Origin: Bacteroidales bacterium
GTDB lineage: Bacteria; Bacteroidota; Bacteroidia; Bacteroidales; Paludibacteraceae
Assembly (NCBI GenBank): GCA_022784645.1
Contig: JALFZG010000076.1
Span: 1-36,295 of the forward strand
Length of the DNA stretch: 36,295 nucleotides
Reading direction: 5' to 3'
Shown here piece by piece: positions 16,289 to 24,567 of the stretch; positions within the stretch are counted from its first letter, which is position 1, and the number at the start of each line of letters is the position of its first letter. A model generated the notes under the pieces. It made no database searches. It worked only from the letters and a program-made list of their open reading frames with translations, and had not been told where the DNA came from. The translations under genes were made by a program, and so were the position numbers.

Positions 16289-17560
16289 TTATTCCAAACA
16301 TTCATCCAGAAGGGCAGAAATCTCCTTTTTATCGAGATGTTGGCCGATGAAAACGAGCTTCTGCATGCGGTCGCCATACTCATCATCCCAATCTTTGCGA
16401 ACGGCAGGCTCTCGCAGCATAAGGTCCTCAAGCTCATCTGCCGGCATTGTGGCGTACCATTGTCCTGCATTTCTGAGTTGGAATTGCTTTCCTGCTTGCT
16501 CAAACACGTAACACGTATCGAATTCATCTCCGAAGTAGCAGATACCCTTTGCTCGAATCACGTTTTTTGGCCAATGGCGGGCTACAAAATTGTCAAACAA
16601 TCCAAGATTAAACGGCCTTCTACGCATATATACAAAGGTTCCAATGCCGTATTCCTCAGCTTCTCCTGTTTCTTCGTTGTGATGGCAATGCCCACACGTG
16701 CAACCTTCTGGATGCTCCTCATCATGCTCATGATGGTGTTCGTGTTCATGCTCGTGATGGTGTTCGTGTTCATGCTCATGATGGTGCTCGTGCTCTACTT
16801 CCTCCTCATCATCTTCGTCATGCACTTCGTCATGATTTTCGATGGCTTGAATCCAAGCGGCACTTCCTGCTACCTCATCAAAGTCAAACATCTTGGTGTT
16901 GAGAATTTTATCAAAATCCACATCACCATAGTTGCATTCGATAATCTCAGCCTTAGGCTGGAGGGCATGGATAATCTGCTTGATGCGGTTAAGTTCTGGC
17001 AGACTGACATCTGCTGCTTTGTTGACGAGCACGAGGTTGCAAAACTCAATCTGCTGAATGAGCAGATTCTCGATATCATCGTCAGCAATGGTGTTTTTAA
17101 TAAGGTTTTCTCCATTGCAAAACTCGTCACGCATGCGCATAGCATCCACAATGGTCACGATGCAATCGAGTTCGGCGATACCATCTTTCACATATTGCGG
17201 AGCGAGCGTTGGCATAGAGCAGATGGTTTGCGCGATAGGAGCTGGTTCGCAAATACCGCTGGCTTCGATTACGATATAATCAAAGCGCTTCATCGCGAGC
17301 AGCTCGTGGAGTTGCTCCACAAGATCCATCTTCAAAGTGCAACAAATACAGCCGTTTTGCAGGGCAACGAGGCTGTCATCTTTTTGATCTACAATGCCGC
17401 CTTGCTGAATGAGTTCGGCGTCGATATTCACTTCTCCAATATCGTTTACTACCACTGCAAAACGAATACCTTTTTGGTTGGATAGAATCCGATTCAGGAG
17501 TGTGGTCTTGCCGCTTCCGAGATAACCGGTAAGCAGCAGTACAGGCGTTTTGTTTATCAT
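16289..17560 (-). CDS. CobW/COG0523-type metal-binding GTPase with His-rich insert
   Basis: A 423-residue G3E-family GTPase. I chose the ATG at 17560 (MINKTPVLLLTGYLGSGKTT); the frame extends upstream, but those residues come from a non-coding, tRNA-like stretch. The P-loop GYLGSGKT is at 12-19, the metal-binding CICC at 71-74, the conserved EASG at 99-102 and the guanine-recognition NKAAD at 180-184. Residues about 257-294 form a His/Glu-rich linker followed by CTCGHCHH, which gives many metal ligands. A CobW C-terminal domain follows (about 305-415). The family delivers or stores zinc, cobalt or similar metals, and His-rich forms are often linked to zinc. I saw no convincing Zur box upstream. 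Downstream is the cysteine-rich C-GCAxxG-C-C gene. Confidence 0.92.
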   Translation of the reverse strand: MINKTPVLLLTGYLGSGKTTLLNRILSNQKGIRFAVVVNDIGEVNIDAELIQQGGIVDQKDDSLVALQNGCICCTLKMDLVEQLHELLAMKRFDYIVIEASGICEPAPIAQTICSMPTLAPQYVKDGIAELDCIVTIVDAMRMRDEFCNGENLIKNTIADDDIENLLIQQIEFCNLVLVNKAADVSLPELNRIKQIIHALQPKAEIIECNYGDVDFDKILNTKMFDFDEVAGSAAWIQAIENHDEVHDEDDEEEVEHEHHHEHEHEHHHEHEHEHHHEHDEEHPEGCTCGHCHHNEETGEAEEYGIGTFVYMRRRPFNLGLFDNFVARHWPKNVIRAKGICYFGDEFDTCYVFEQAGKQFQLRNAGQWYATMPADELEDLMLREPAVRKDWDDEYGDRMQKLVFIGQHLDKKEISALLDECLE

Positions 17561-17605
17561 TTTAGTAAGAATATTTTGAGTCAACCGATGCAGGTATAAA
17601 TTTGT

Positions 17606-17669
17606 GTAAAATGCGGGATTTGAACCGCGAATGCTGTTTTTGATGCGGCAAACAGGCAAATCACTTTAC
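17606..17669 (-). other. tRNA-like or terminator-like fold
   Basis: On the minus strand, GTAAAGT (17669-17663) can pair with ATTTTAC (17612-17606) over seven positions with one G-T, like an acceptor stem. Just inside the 3' arm, GCGG-TTCAAATC-CCGC resembles a T-arm with one base missing. A CTGTTT/AAACAG stem lies between them. It totals 64 nt, lacks a D-arm and has no CCA. The GCGG/CCGC hairpin followed by ATTTT also reads as a weak terminator for rsmG, whose stop codon it touches. A decayed tRNA fragment or chance are both possible. Confidence 0.3.
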
Positions 17670-18283
17670 ATCGGCAGATAAATTACTTTCTTTGTTTTGA
17701 AAAACTCCTCCGGCATCAGTTCATAAATATCTTGAACTTCTACGATATTTCGGAAGGGGAAGAGTTCTGCTTGCAGGTCGCCACCCTTGAGTACAATCAT
17801 ACCGTTGGGAATAGCGTTTTTCTGCTCTTTGGTAATATTTTTCTGTACGAGTTTCTTCAAATCGCCAAGTGGCATAACGGCTCGCGATACGATGAAATCG
17901 TATTTTCCTTTTTCTTCTTCGGCTCTCAGCTGACGGATATCCACGTTTTTCAATCCGATAGCTGCTGCGATCTCTTGCGCCACACGGATTTTCTTTCCTA
18001 TGGAATCAATGAGGGTGAAATGCGTTTCCGGAAAAAGGATTGCGAGAGGAATGCCCGGAAATCCGCCACCCGTACCGATGTCCATGACACGTGTTCCGGG
18101 CTGAAAATTGATAACTTTAGCAATAGCCATAGAGTGGAGGATATGGTGTTCATAGAGGTTGCCAATATCCTTGCGTGAGATTACGTTAATCTTCTGATTC
18201 CACTCTGGATAGAGCTCACCAAGGGCAGCGAATTGCTGCTCTTGGTGAGGGGTAAGATGAAAATATTTCTTCAGTATATCCAT
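17666..18283 (-). CDS. rsmG: 16S rRNA (guanine527-N7)-methyltransferase
   Basis: A 205-residue RsmG (GidB) protein that methylates N7 of G527 in 16S rRNA using S-adenosylmethionine. VMDIGTGGGFPGIPLAILFP at 67-86 is the SAM-binding motif, HFTLIDSIGKKIRV the second, and FIVSRAVMPL a conserved segment. NVISRKD near 33-39 is also typical. The length is normal. It starts 8 bp after yebC on the same strand, so the two probably share a transcript. Confidence 0.95.
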   Translation of the reverse strand: MDILKKYFHLTPHQEQQFAALGELYPEWNQKINVISRKDIGNLYEHHILHSMAIAKVINFQPGTRVMDIGTGGGFPGIPLAILFPETHFTLIDSIGKKIRVAQEIAAAIGLKNVDIRQLRAEEEKGKYDFIVSRAVMPLGDLKKLVQKNITKEQKNAIPNGMIVLKGGDLQAELFPFRNIVEVQDIYELMPEEFFKTKKVIYLPM

Positions 18284-18291
18284 CTGCTTGC

Positions 18292-19014
18292 TTATTCTGC
18301 TTCAGGAGCCATGTTGGTGAACACGTTCTGCACGTCTTCGTCTTCTTCGATCTTATCGATAAGCTTCTGCACAGCTTCACGCTGTTCGGGCGTTACTTCT
18401 TTGAGATCGTTAGGAATACGAACGAATTCAGCCGACTTGATTTCGAAGCCGTTGTTCTCGAGATAACTCTGAATGTCAGAGTAGCTCTCAAATGCGCCAT
18501 AGATGATGATATTGCCTTCTTCGTCCTGACCGAGTTCATCTACTCCATAGTCGATCATCTCGAGCTCGAGTTCGTCCATATCCACCTCTTTAGGAGCGGT
18601 GGTGAAAACGCACTTGCGGTCAAAGAGGAACTGCAAACTACCTTGCGTACCGAGGTTGCCGCCATGCTTGGTGAAGTAAGAGCGAACGTTAGCTACCGTA
18701 CGCATATTGTTGTCAGTAGCCGTTTCTACGAAGATAGCGATACCATGTGGGCCATAGCCTTCGTAATTGATTTCCTTATAACCTTCTGTGGATTTATCGG
18801 TGGCTTTTTTGATAGCACGCTCGATATTGTCCTTAGGCATATTCTCATCCTTAGCCTGCTTGATCAGCACGCGAAGACGAGGGTTGCTGTCAGGGTCCGG
18901 ACCACCGGCCTTTACAGCGATAGTGATTTCTTTACCGATTTTTGTAAACGTACGGGCCATGTGACCCCAACGAGCTAATTTGGTTGCTTTGCGATATTCA
19001 AATGCGCGTCCCAT
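18292..19014 (-). CDS. YebC/PmpR-family protein
   Basis: A 240-residue YebC/PmpR protein. The N-terminal signature RWGHMARTFTKIGKEI resembles the family's KWHNI...F.KL.REI, followed by DPDSNPRLRVLIKQAK and NMPKDNIERAIKK. GPHGIAIFVETATDN is the conserved core. Members act as DNA-binding regulators in some bacteria, and recent work links the family to translation of difficult sequences; I cannot say which applies here. Length is normal. rsmG follows after 8 bp, and the DUF5723 gene ends 33 bp upstream. Confidence 0.94.
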   Translation of the reverse strand: MGRAFEYRKATKLARWGHMARTFTKIGKEITIAVKAGGPDPDSNPRLRVLIKQAKDENMPKDNIERAIKKATDKSTEGYKEINYEGYGPHGIAIFVETATDNNMRTVANVRSYFTKHGGNLGTQGSLQFLFDRKCVFTTAPKEVDMDELELEMIDYGVDELGQDEEGNIIIYGAFESYSDIQSYLENNGFEIKSAEFVRIPNDLKEVTPEQREAVQKLIDKIEEDEDVQNVFTNMAPEAE

Positions 19015-19047
19015 AATAAATTATTTGTTTTGATTATATTTTAAAAA

Positions 19048-20547
19048 TTACAAATTTTCGATTTTTTCTACGTCTTTTGATTTTTTATGACGCCATCCCC
19101 AAACGATGCCAATACCCAATTCCATATTTACACCTTGCATCTTATAGGGGATGGGGTAGTTCTTATCATTGATGGGCGTTTTTGCATACGTCATCGGAAC
19201 ATAGTCAGCTGCGAGCGTGATAGCTAACGGGCCAAGGCGCAAACCAAGAGCGGCTCCGAGATTGTCGCCTCTGCCATTTAAGATAGAGTAAGAAACGGCA
19301 AAGTTAAACCACGATGCCGGACGAACAGCAGCTCCTACTGTCAGTTCTTCGTAGAACTTCGAGTTGTAGAGCATGGTTTTGCTGTAAAGACCGAGACCGA
19401 TAATGCCGTTGGCAAAATAAGCATCCACACCCGCATTGAGTTTCATCGTAAGCGGAGAGAAATAGCCCTTGTTGTTTGCCTCTCCATTCGATGACAAAGC
19501 CGTCTTATAGACAGTCTCCAATCGTCCGAGGAGGGTATCACCCAGCATGCTACCATTGAAATTTCCATTTTCATCAACATAGTCGCTGTAATTAATGGTA
19601 CCTACGCCATCGAACGTGCCGTTGACTTTGTATCCCATCGTGCAACCTTTCATCCATCTGATGGCACCGATATCGGTGAGTGCTACCGATATCTTGAGAT
19701 ACTTAATCGGCTTATAAGAGAAACCTAAGTCAGCTGCCAAACCGATACCAGAAGGGGTGAGAAGCTTTTTGTAATTCGTAAAATCGATAGGCGTACTTTC
19801 GTACCAATTTGAAATGGCATCAACGCTGAACTCGGAAGGATATGATTCAAACGGACCTGCCAATGATACATTGCCCGTTCCTTGCAGGCTCCACGCTTCC
19901 GGATTGGCGTTTAATGCCAACTCGTTTTGCTTCATATTAGCGTGAGCAATACCATCCAATACCTTAACATTCAATCCCCATGTCCAATGGTCGTTTACCT
20001 GTTTGGAATAGCCAACAGAAAGCGAGAGATAAGCTTGTGCGTTAACGCCAAGTCCCTTCAAATCAAAGGCATTGTTGCCGCTTAAATCGGTCATACCGCC
20101 AAGTGCGAATCGGAAGAGGTCGCGCGGTAGGCCCACGCCTGCGTCCACGTTGGCGTCAATATTAATATGTAGATAGCCGCCTTTCTTCAATCGCGTTCCG
20201 AATCCCAATATAGGTGCCTGTACTTGTGCTCGTATAAGCGTGTTTGGACGGAACTCATCTAGCAGGTTAACGTTACTTTCCGGGTTGAGTGTCCACATCG
20301 TTTTGCCGCCTTGATTGATAATTAAGCTACTCATTGACAGCGAGTTATTGCCGGCATATAACTGCAGATGAGAGAGTGCAGGAATATAAAAATAGCCATC
20401 CGTAATGGGCTCAAAAGCCGGGTTGATGTAGTGGCGATAAGGAGCCATCTCCAGCATATTGGTGGTGCTTACTTCTTGCGCTTGTACGCTTACACTCGTT
20501 ACGGCCATCAAGATGAGGACCATTATGTTTTTTGCAATTTTCTTCAT
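19048..20547 (-). CDS. DUF5723 outer-membrane beta-barrel-like protein
   Basis: A 499-residue secreted protein with a signal peptide (1-23, ending VQAQ). It matches the Bacteroidota DUF5723 pattern: an early HYINPAFEP segment, many short amphipathic beta-strands, LGLGLYSKTMLYNSKFYEELTVGAAVRP near the C-terminus, and a barrel-like end (LGIGIVWGWRHKKSK). It is probably an outer-membrane barrel of the PorV/FadL kind, judged by strand pattern. Its function is unknown. It lies 13 bp after a large lipoprotein gene, and the two probably make a cell-surface pair. Confidence 0.85.
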   Translation of the reverse strand: MKKIAKNIMVLILMAVTSVSVQAQEVSTTNMLEMAPYRHYINPAFEPITDGYFYIPALSHLQLYAGNNSLSMSSLIINQGGKTMWTLNPESNVNLLDEFRPNTLIRAQVQAPILGFGTRLKKGGYLHINIDANVDAGVGLPRDLFRFALGGMTDLSGNNAFDLKGLGVNAQAYLSLSVGYSKQVNDHWTWGLNVKVLDGIAHANMKQNELALNANPEAWSLQGTGNVSLAGPFESYPSEFSVDAISNWYESTPIDFTNYKKLLTPSGIGLAADLGFSYKPIKYLKISVALTDIGAIRWMKGCTMGYKVNGTFDGVGTINYSDYVDENGNFNGSMLGDTLLGRLETVYKTALSSNGEANNKGYFSPLTMKLNAGVDAYFANGIIGLGLYSKTMLYNSKFYEELTVGAAVRPASWFNFAVSYSILNGRGDNLGAALGLRLGPLAITLAADYVPMTYAKTPINDKNYPIPYKMQGVNMELGIGIVWGWRHKKSKDVEKIENL

Positions 20548-20560
20548 GATTCAGTCCTCC

Positions 20561-22300
20561 TTATTTTTCAGCAAAAATCAGGTTCATATAAGCAGCTACA
20601 TCGGCTGTGAGCGCAATCTTAATCTTCAAACCATTCTCAGGCTCAAGCGTAAGTGGATAGAGGTTCGATTGCGGGTCTTTAGCAGAGATGTTAAATACCA
20701 AATAGCGCACGTCTTTGAGCTTGTCTACCATCTCATCGTTCACAACAAGTTCGGTATTTCCTACTCCCGGAATGGGACCATTGCTGCCGTATTCTTTCGG
20801 GCCAGCGATATGGATTGCACCATCTTCCGTTGGACGAATATCCAAATCTTGCTGGTTGGCGTTGAGGAAAGCAAACGAGGCATCCACATCAAACGGCAAG
20901 GTGTTTTGCAAACCAAGAACAAGATGCAGTTGGCGAATTTCCACGTTATCAATAAATTCCACTTCTTCCAAAAGCGAGTCAAGGTTGACCGCGCTGAAAT
21001 CCACTGGAATAGTATCCTTATACTCCAAAGAGACACCCTCATCAAACGCGAACGGGAGGGTCATTTTAACAGTTGCTTGAAAGAAATTACGTCCCTTTAC
21101 GATGCGTTGCTGATCAGAGCCATTACGCGCTTCGGGGATGAAACCTAAGTTGTAGCAGAAGCGGTAAGGGCTGATTTCAAACAAACGGCCGATATTGCCA
21201 TTTTCGCGGTTGAAAACGATGGTGTTAGTTGCCGTTTGGTCGTAAGAATCCGTTACTTTTACGTAATTCGGGAGCGACACTTCATATTCGTTACTGCCGT
21301 TGAATTGTGCATAACGAACATCCGTACCGTCTTGGTTTTCAGACTTAAACTCAGTCAAATGGAAGCGAATAGGAGTGCCAATGCTCGTGGTCAAATCAAA
21401 GGAGATGGTCGGGTCGTAGAGGTTGAGATGAAAATTCTGAAGGTTGCTAAATCCTTCCCACATTTCCGACAGTTCCAAACAGTCTTGAATGCCTACTTCC
21501 GTATTGCTAACAAGGCGGCCATAAACGGCTTCGTAGTCATTAATGCGCACGGTCACGTTTACCGTAAACTTACTGTTGGTATTCAGCGTAATCATCTCGC
21601 CAGCTGCCAAGTTTAGTGTCAAGCGGAGCTTCAGCGTGATTGTGTCTTTCACGTTGTCGTCGGCTGCTGGAAGGGTGGGGTCTTTCAGGAAATTTATGCT
21701 GAAATTATCGAGCGTAATGTTCGTGGGGGTATTGAAGGAGGTAAACGGCAAGTCAATCGTATTTCCGGCTGCACGATGAAAATCGTCTGACAGAATCAGT
21801 TCGGCTTTCTGAATATTGTTGGCAGAGAGTCCGAAGTTTTGAGTGATATTGGCAATCAACGTAGCGCTCGTCAGGCGCATGCTGTCAATACGCTCGTCTT
21901 GAAGCGTCTGATTAACGCCATCCATGCCCATTTTCAGCTCAAATTCAAGCGGCAAGGTTAGCGGACCTGCAATTGCTGGAAGGTTATTCACACTTTCGGA
22001 TATGAAGAGCGTTTTTTCTGTGGTGGCAGCATATTGGCTGACATCAATATCATCAATGGTTTGCGAAAAATCAAACCCTGTGCTCAGTTGATATACACCC
22101 TGCTCATTGACAGAAAGGACGCTTTCGTTCGTAGGAATAAGGTCGCCCAGGGTAATGCCAAATTCTCCAACGGGAAGGGCTATGCCCATCTCCGCCTTTA
22201 CGGATGGATCAATGTTGTCGAAGTCGATTTTTGGATCGCACGCGAGGAGCGCGCACGCGAGAAAAACAACCAAACTCAACTCGTTGACTCTCTGTTTCAT
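20561..22300 (-). CDS. Large surface-type lipoprotein, unknown function
   Basis: A 579-residue protein with a lipoprotein signal (lipobox LLAC, Cys21). I do not recognise a named domain. The rest is rich in Asp, Thr, Asn and short beta-strands, with repeated phrases such as LPLEFELKMGMDG and TLKLRLTLNLAAG, which suggests a tandem beta-sandwich fold. The frequent acidic residues after the Cys (DPKIDFDNID) fit the acidic lipoprotein export signal known for surface lipoproteins in Bacteroidota; that reading is inference. It is the first gene of the run into DUF5723 and is preceded at 22372-22379 by a Bacteroidota -7 element. Confidence 0.8.
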   Translation of the reverse strand: MKQRVNELSLVVFLACALLACDPKIDFDNIDPSVKAEMGIALPVGEFGITLGDLIPTNESVLSVNEQGVYQLSTGFDFSQTIDDIDVSQYAATTEKTLFISESVNNLPAIAGPLTLPLEFELKMGMDGVNQTLQDERIDSMRLTSATLIANITQNFGLSANNIQKAELILSDDFHRAAGNTIDLPFTSFNTPTNITLDNFSINFLKDPTLPAADDNVKDTITLKLRLTLNLAAGEMITLNTNSKFTVNVTVRINDYEAVYGRLVSNTEVGIQDCLELSEMWEGFSNLQNFHLNLYDPTISFDLTTSIGTPIRFHLTEFKSENQDGTDVRYAQFNGSNEYEVSLPNYVKVTDSYDQTATNTIVFNRENGNIGRLFEISPYRFCYNLGFIPEARNGSDQQRIVKGRNFFQATVKMTLPFAFDEGVSLEYKDTIPVDFSAVNLDSLLEEVEFIDNVEIRQLHLVLGLQNTLPFDVDASFAFLNANQQDLDIRPTEDGAIHIAGPKEYGSNGPIPGVGNTELVVNDEMVDKLKDVRYLVFNISAKDPQSNLYPLTLEPENGLKIKIALTADVAAYMNLIFAEK

Positions 22301-22371
22301 AAGTGCAAATATTTAGTGAATAATCTAGTATAATCAAAGAACCTCCTACGGAGAATCCTATAAATAGCATG

Positions 22372-22379
22372 CAAAATTA
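22372..22379 (-). promoter_or_regulatory. Promoter of the lipoprotein/DUF5723 run (TAATTTTG)
   Basis: On the minus strand TAATTTTG matches TAnnTTTG, with a TTG about 20 bp further upstream. It is 72 bp from the lipoprotein start codon. It lies in a 28-bp sequence (22370-22397) that recurs exactly at 34403-34430. Confidence 0.6.
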
Positions 22380-22516
22380 CTACTTTTTTTTGACATGACC
22401 AAATATTTTGTAAAAAAAAATATATAATGCGTTTTTTTCGGTGCGATTTTTTCTCTTCTTCGTGCATGGTATACATTGCGTTTACATGAGGTGAACACGT
22501 ATTTTACACGAAATTA

Positions 22517-22670
22517 GCACGTATTTGTGCGGAAGATGTACGTGCGATGGTCGTGCGATATACGTGCGATGGTCGTGCGATGGTAATGGGATGAAAGTGC
22601 TATAAATGAGTGCTTAATGAGCGATGAAAACGCATTGAGGAACCATTGAGGAACCATTGAGGAGGTTGTG
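22517..22670. repeat. Degenerate tandem array with 11-bp period
   Basis: Fourteen consecutive 11-bp units can be laid out without a gap. TACGTGCGATG occurs at 22539 and 22561, GTCGTGCGATG at 22572, and AGGAACCATTG at 22638 and 22649. Eleven of the 14 units end in TG. A weaker 11-bp register may extend to 22462 and 22692. The array fills most of the gap between the helicase stop (22729) and the lipoprotein promoter. Confidence 0.8.
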
Positions 22671-22728
22671 TGGAGTGTTGTGGATGGTAGATTTAAGAAA
22701 ACGGCTGATTTCATGTTTCATTTACGGC

Positions 22729-24132
22729 TCATTTGTCTGCAGGAAAATTCAGCAGATAGACTTGCTCTTGAGCGCGAGTGAGGGCTGTGTAAAGCCAACG
22801 GTAAAACTCCTCTCCCAGGTGCTCATCATCCACTTTGCCGGGATCGATATACACGTGTTTCCATTGTCCACCTTGCGCTTTATGACAGGTTACGGCATAC
22901 GCAAAACGCACTTGAAGCGCATTATAGTAAGGCGATTGCATGATGGTTTTCCATAACTCTCGTTTGTTGCGAATTTCAGGATAATCTTCCGCAATTTTTT
23001 GCCATAATTGCTGTTGCATGACGTAATTCTTATCGGGCGATTCGGTTGTGAGGGTGTCAAGCCAGAGCGTAACATCGATTTCATAATCGTAATCAACTGA
23101 TTTTAAGGATACATCCGCAAAATGAAAACCATAAATCTCACGCTCATTTCTCACTCGAAGAACATCCAATAAATCGCCATTCGCGAGGAAATCAAGGTTG
23201 TCGTATTGTTCGGTCCAAAAATAGTTATTTTTGCTCACCATCAATCGGTCGCCTCCTGAAAGCAATTCCTCTTTCCATAAAATCTGCGTCCTGACGCCTT
23301 GATTATACATATTTGTTGCCCAATTGGAGCGCGTGAGGATAACCGTATTTTCCATTCCTACCTCGCTATAGGAATGATCAATCGTTTCAAGAAAATCGGT
23401 AGCAGAAAGCTGCCGAATATCGCTGAATCCTTCGGTTGAAAAATGGGGTAGGAGAGCAATCTCGCCCGCTTGCAATTGTTGCCGTATATCGGTTGCGTTT
23501 TTAAGAATGCCGGAATCGAGCGCTTGACGGGCTACTTGCGTGAGCAAATGCTGCCGAACGTGCAACCCATAACCGCTCAACACCTCTTCGCTAAGTGCAG
23601 CCGACTCAATTTGCCCAACTGGAGGCAGCTGGGCCGTGTCGCCTATCAAGAGCAAACTGCATCCCCGACCATTATACACATACTGAATCAAATCGCTCAG
23701 CAGATTGCCGCTTCCGAAGGGCGAATCAAACTGTTGCTGATTGTTGATCATCGATGCTTCATCTATGATGAAAAGCGTGCGCTGGTGCAGGTTATCGTTG
23801 AGCAAAAAACGTTCCTCACCCAATTTCTTCTGCCGATAAATTTTCTTGTGTATGGTGTAAGCCGAACGACCGGAATATGCCGCTATTACTTTGGCTGCAC
23901 GGCCGGTAGGAGCAAGCATTACGCAAGGTTGACGCAAGCGCTCAAGCGCCCTCACGAGAGCGGAAATGACTGATGTTTTACCTGTGCCCGCATATCCTTT
24001 CAATAGGAAAGCTTTATGCGCATCGGAATCTACCAAAAACTCCGTCAGTTTGTCAAGCAATTCTGCCTGCCCTTCGTTTGGCGAAAAGGGCAGTTCATCG
24101 AGAATATATGTGCGCAAAAACTGAGCAAGCAT
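22729..24132 (-). CDS. RecD-like ATP-dependent DNA helicase (AAA ATPase)
   Basis: A 467-residue superfamily 1 helicase of the RecD/TraA type. The Walker A box GYAGTGKT is at 46-53, motif Ia-like VMLAPTGRAAKV at 71-82, Walker B FIIDEAS at 121-127 and motif III LLIGDTAQLPPVGQ near 160. The C-terminal UvrD_C_2-like motif is AVTCHKAQGGQWKHVYID, and LYTALTRAQEQVYL is motif VI. It lacks the N-terminal domains of full RecD, as do many stand-alone Bacteroidota homologues. Such proteins probably unwind DNA in repair or replication. The start at 24132 is the last of five closely similar ATG contexts in the leader, so the chosen start is the one in frame. The gene diverges from the SRP RNA gene. Confidence 0.9.
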   Translation of the reverse strand: MLAQFLRTYILDELPFSPNEGQAELLDKLTEFLVDSDAHKAFLLKGYAGTGKTSVISALVRALERLRQPCVMLAPTGRAAKVIAAYSGRSAYTIHKKIYRQKKLGEERFLLNDNLHQRTLFIIDEASMINNQQQFDSPFGSGNLLSDLIQYVYNGRGCSLLLIGDTAQLPPVGQIESAALSEEVLSGYGLHVRQHLLTQVARQALDSGILKNATDIRQQLQAGEIALLPHFSTEGFSDIRQLSATDFLETIDHSYSEVGMENTVILTRSNWATNMYNQGVRTQILWKEELLSGGDRLMVSKNNYFWTEQYDNLDFLANGDLLDVLRVRNEREIYGFHFADVSLKSVDYDYEIDVTLWLDTLTTESPDKNYVMQQQLWQKIAEDYPEIRNKRELWKTIMQSPYYNALQVRFAYAVTCHKAQGGQWKHVYIDPGKVDDEHLGEEFYRWLYTALTRAQEQVYLLNFPADK

Positions 24133-24226
24133 GTGAAAAAAAACTGAGCAAGCATGCTAAAAAAAATTTGAGCAAGCATGCTATTAAAACTGAGCAGGCA
24201 TGCTAAAAAAATTGAGCAGGCATGCT
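24122..24226. repeat. Five direct repeats overlapping the helicase start codon
   Basis: TGAGCARGCATG begins at 24122, 24145, 24169, 24191 and 24213 (spacings 23, 24, 22, 22), separated by A-tracts. On the minus strand each is ATGCYTGCTCAR, and the copy at 24122 is the real start (Met-Leu-Ala-Gln). Copies four and five would encode five- and six-residue peptides (MPAQF, MPAQFF) followed by stops. Four copies contain the palindrome GCATGC. Confidence 0.9.
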
Positions 24227-24363
24227 ATAAGTGTAAACTGAAAATACGTAAGAATTTGCCAAATCAGATGAATTTTTCATACAAAAATGAACAATATTGC
24301 ATCAAAAACAGCTGTTTTCTGCAAAAAAAATGGATTTTTCTTGCGTAATTCAATTATTTGTAG

Positions 24364-24371
24364 TACCTTTG
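24364..24371 (+). promoter_or_regulatory. Promoter of the SRP RNA gene (TACCTTTG)
   Basis: TACCTTTG is a perfect TAnnTTTG element followed by the common CAGTCCG. Transcription should start near 24378, about 30 nt before the paired ends of the RNA. Confidence 0.75.
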
Positions 24372-24406
24372 CAGTCCGAAATGGTCAAAAGACTATTTGC
24401 AAGTTA

Positions 24407-24507
24407 GGGAAGTCCTGCACGACCAGCTCCCTCTGAACTCCCCCAGGTCTTGATCGAAGCAAGGGTAGGAGGTTGTAGCGGTGCGATGCAGTAAGCTTCC
24501 CTTTTTT
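24407..24507 (+). ncRNA. ffs: Signal recognition particle RNA, small bacterial type (4.5S)
   Basis: The outer ends pair (GGGAAG near 24408 with CTTCCC near 24496-24501), and the conserved apical domain reads CCAGGTCTTGATCGAAGCAA then GGGTAGG, with the asymmetric loop that binds Ffh and the capping tetraloop. A T6 run after the closing stem ends transcription. The size of about 100 nt fits the small SRP RNA without an Alu domain. The mature 5' end is uncertain. Confidence 0.85.
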
Positions 24508-24567
24508 GTGCTTATATGTGAATGCTTATTTGCATAGATTGCAACCGCAATGTGGATTACTATACTT

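Noticed and set aside
17561..17659. N-terminal extension of the CobW-like GTPase
   Set aside because: Those codons read through the tRNA-like non-coding sequence; the ATG at 17560 begins right before the P-loop strand as usual.
22517..22670. CRISPR array
   Set aside because: The units are 11 bp with no unique spacers of 25-40 bp, and no cas genes occur in the window.
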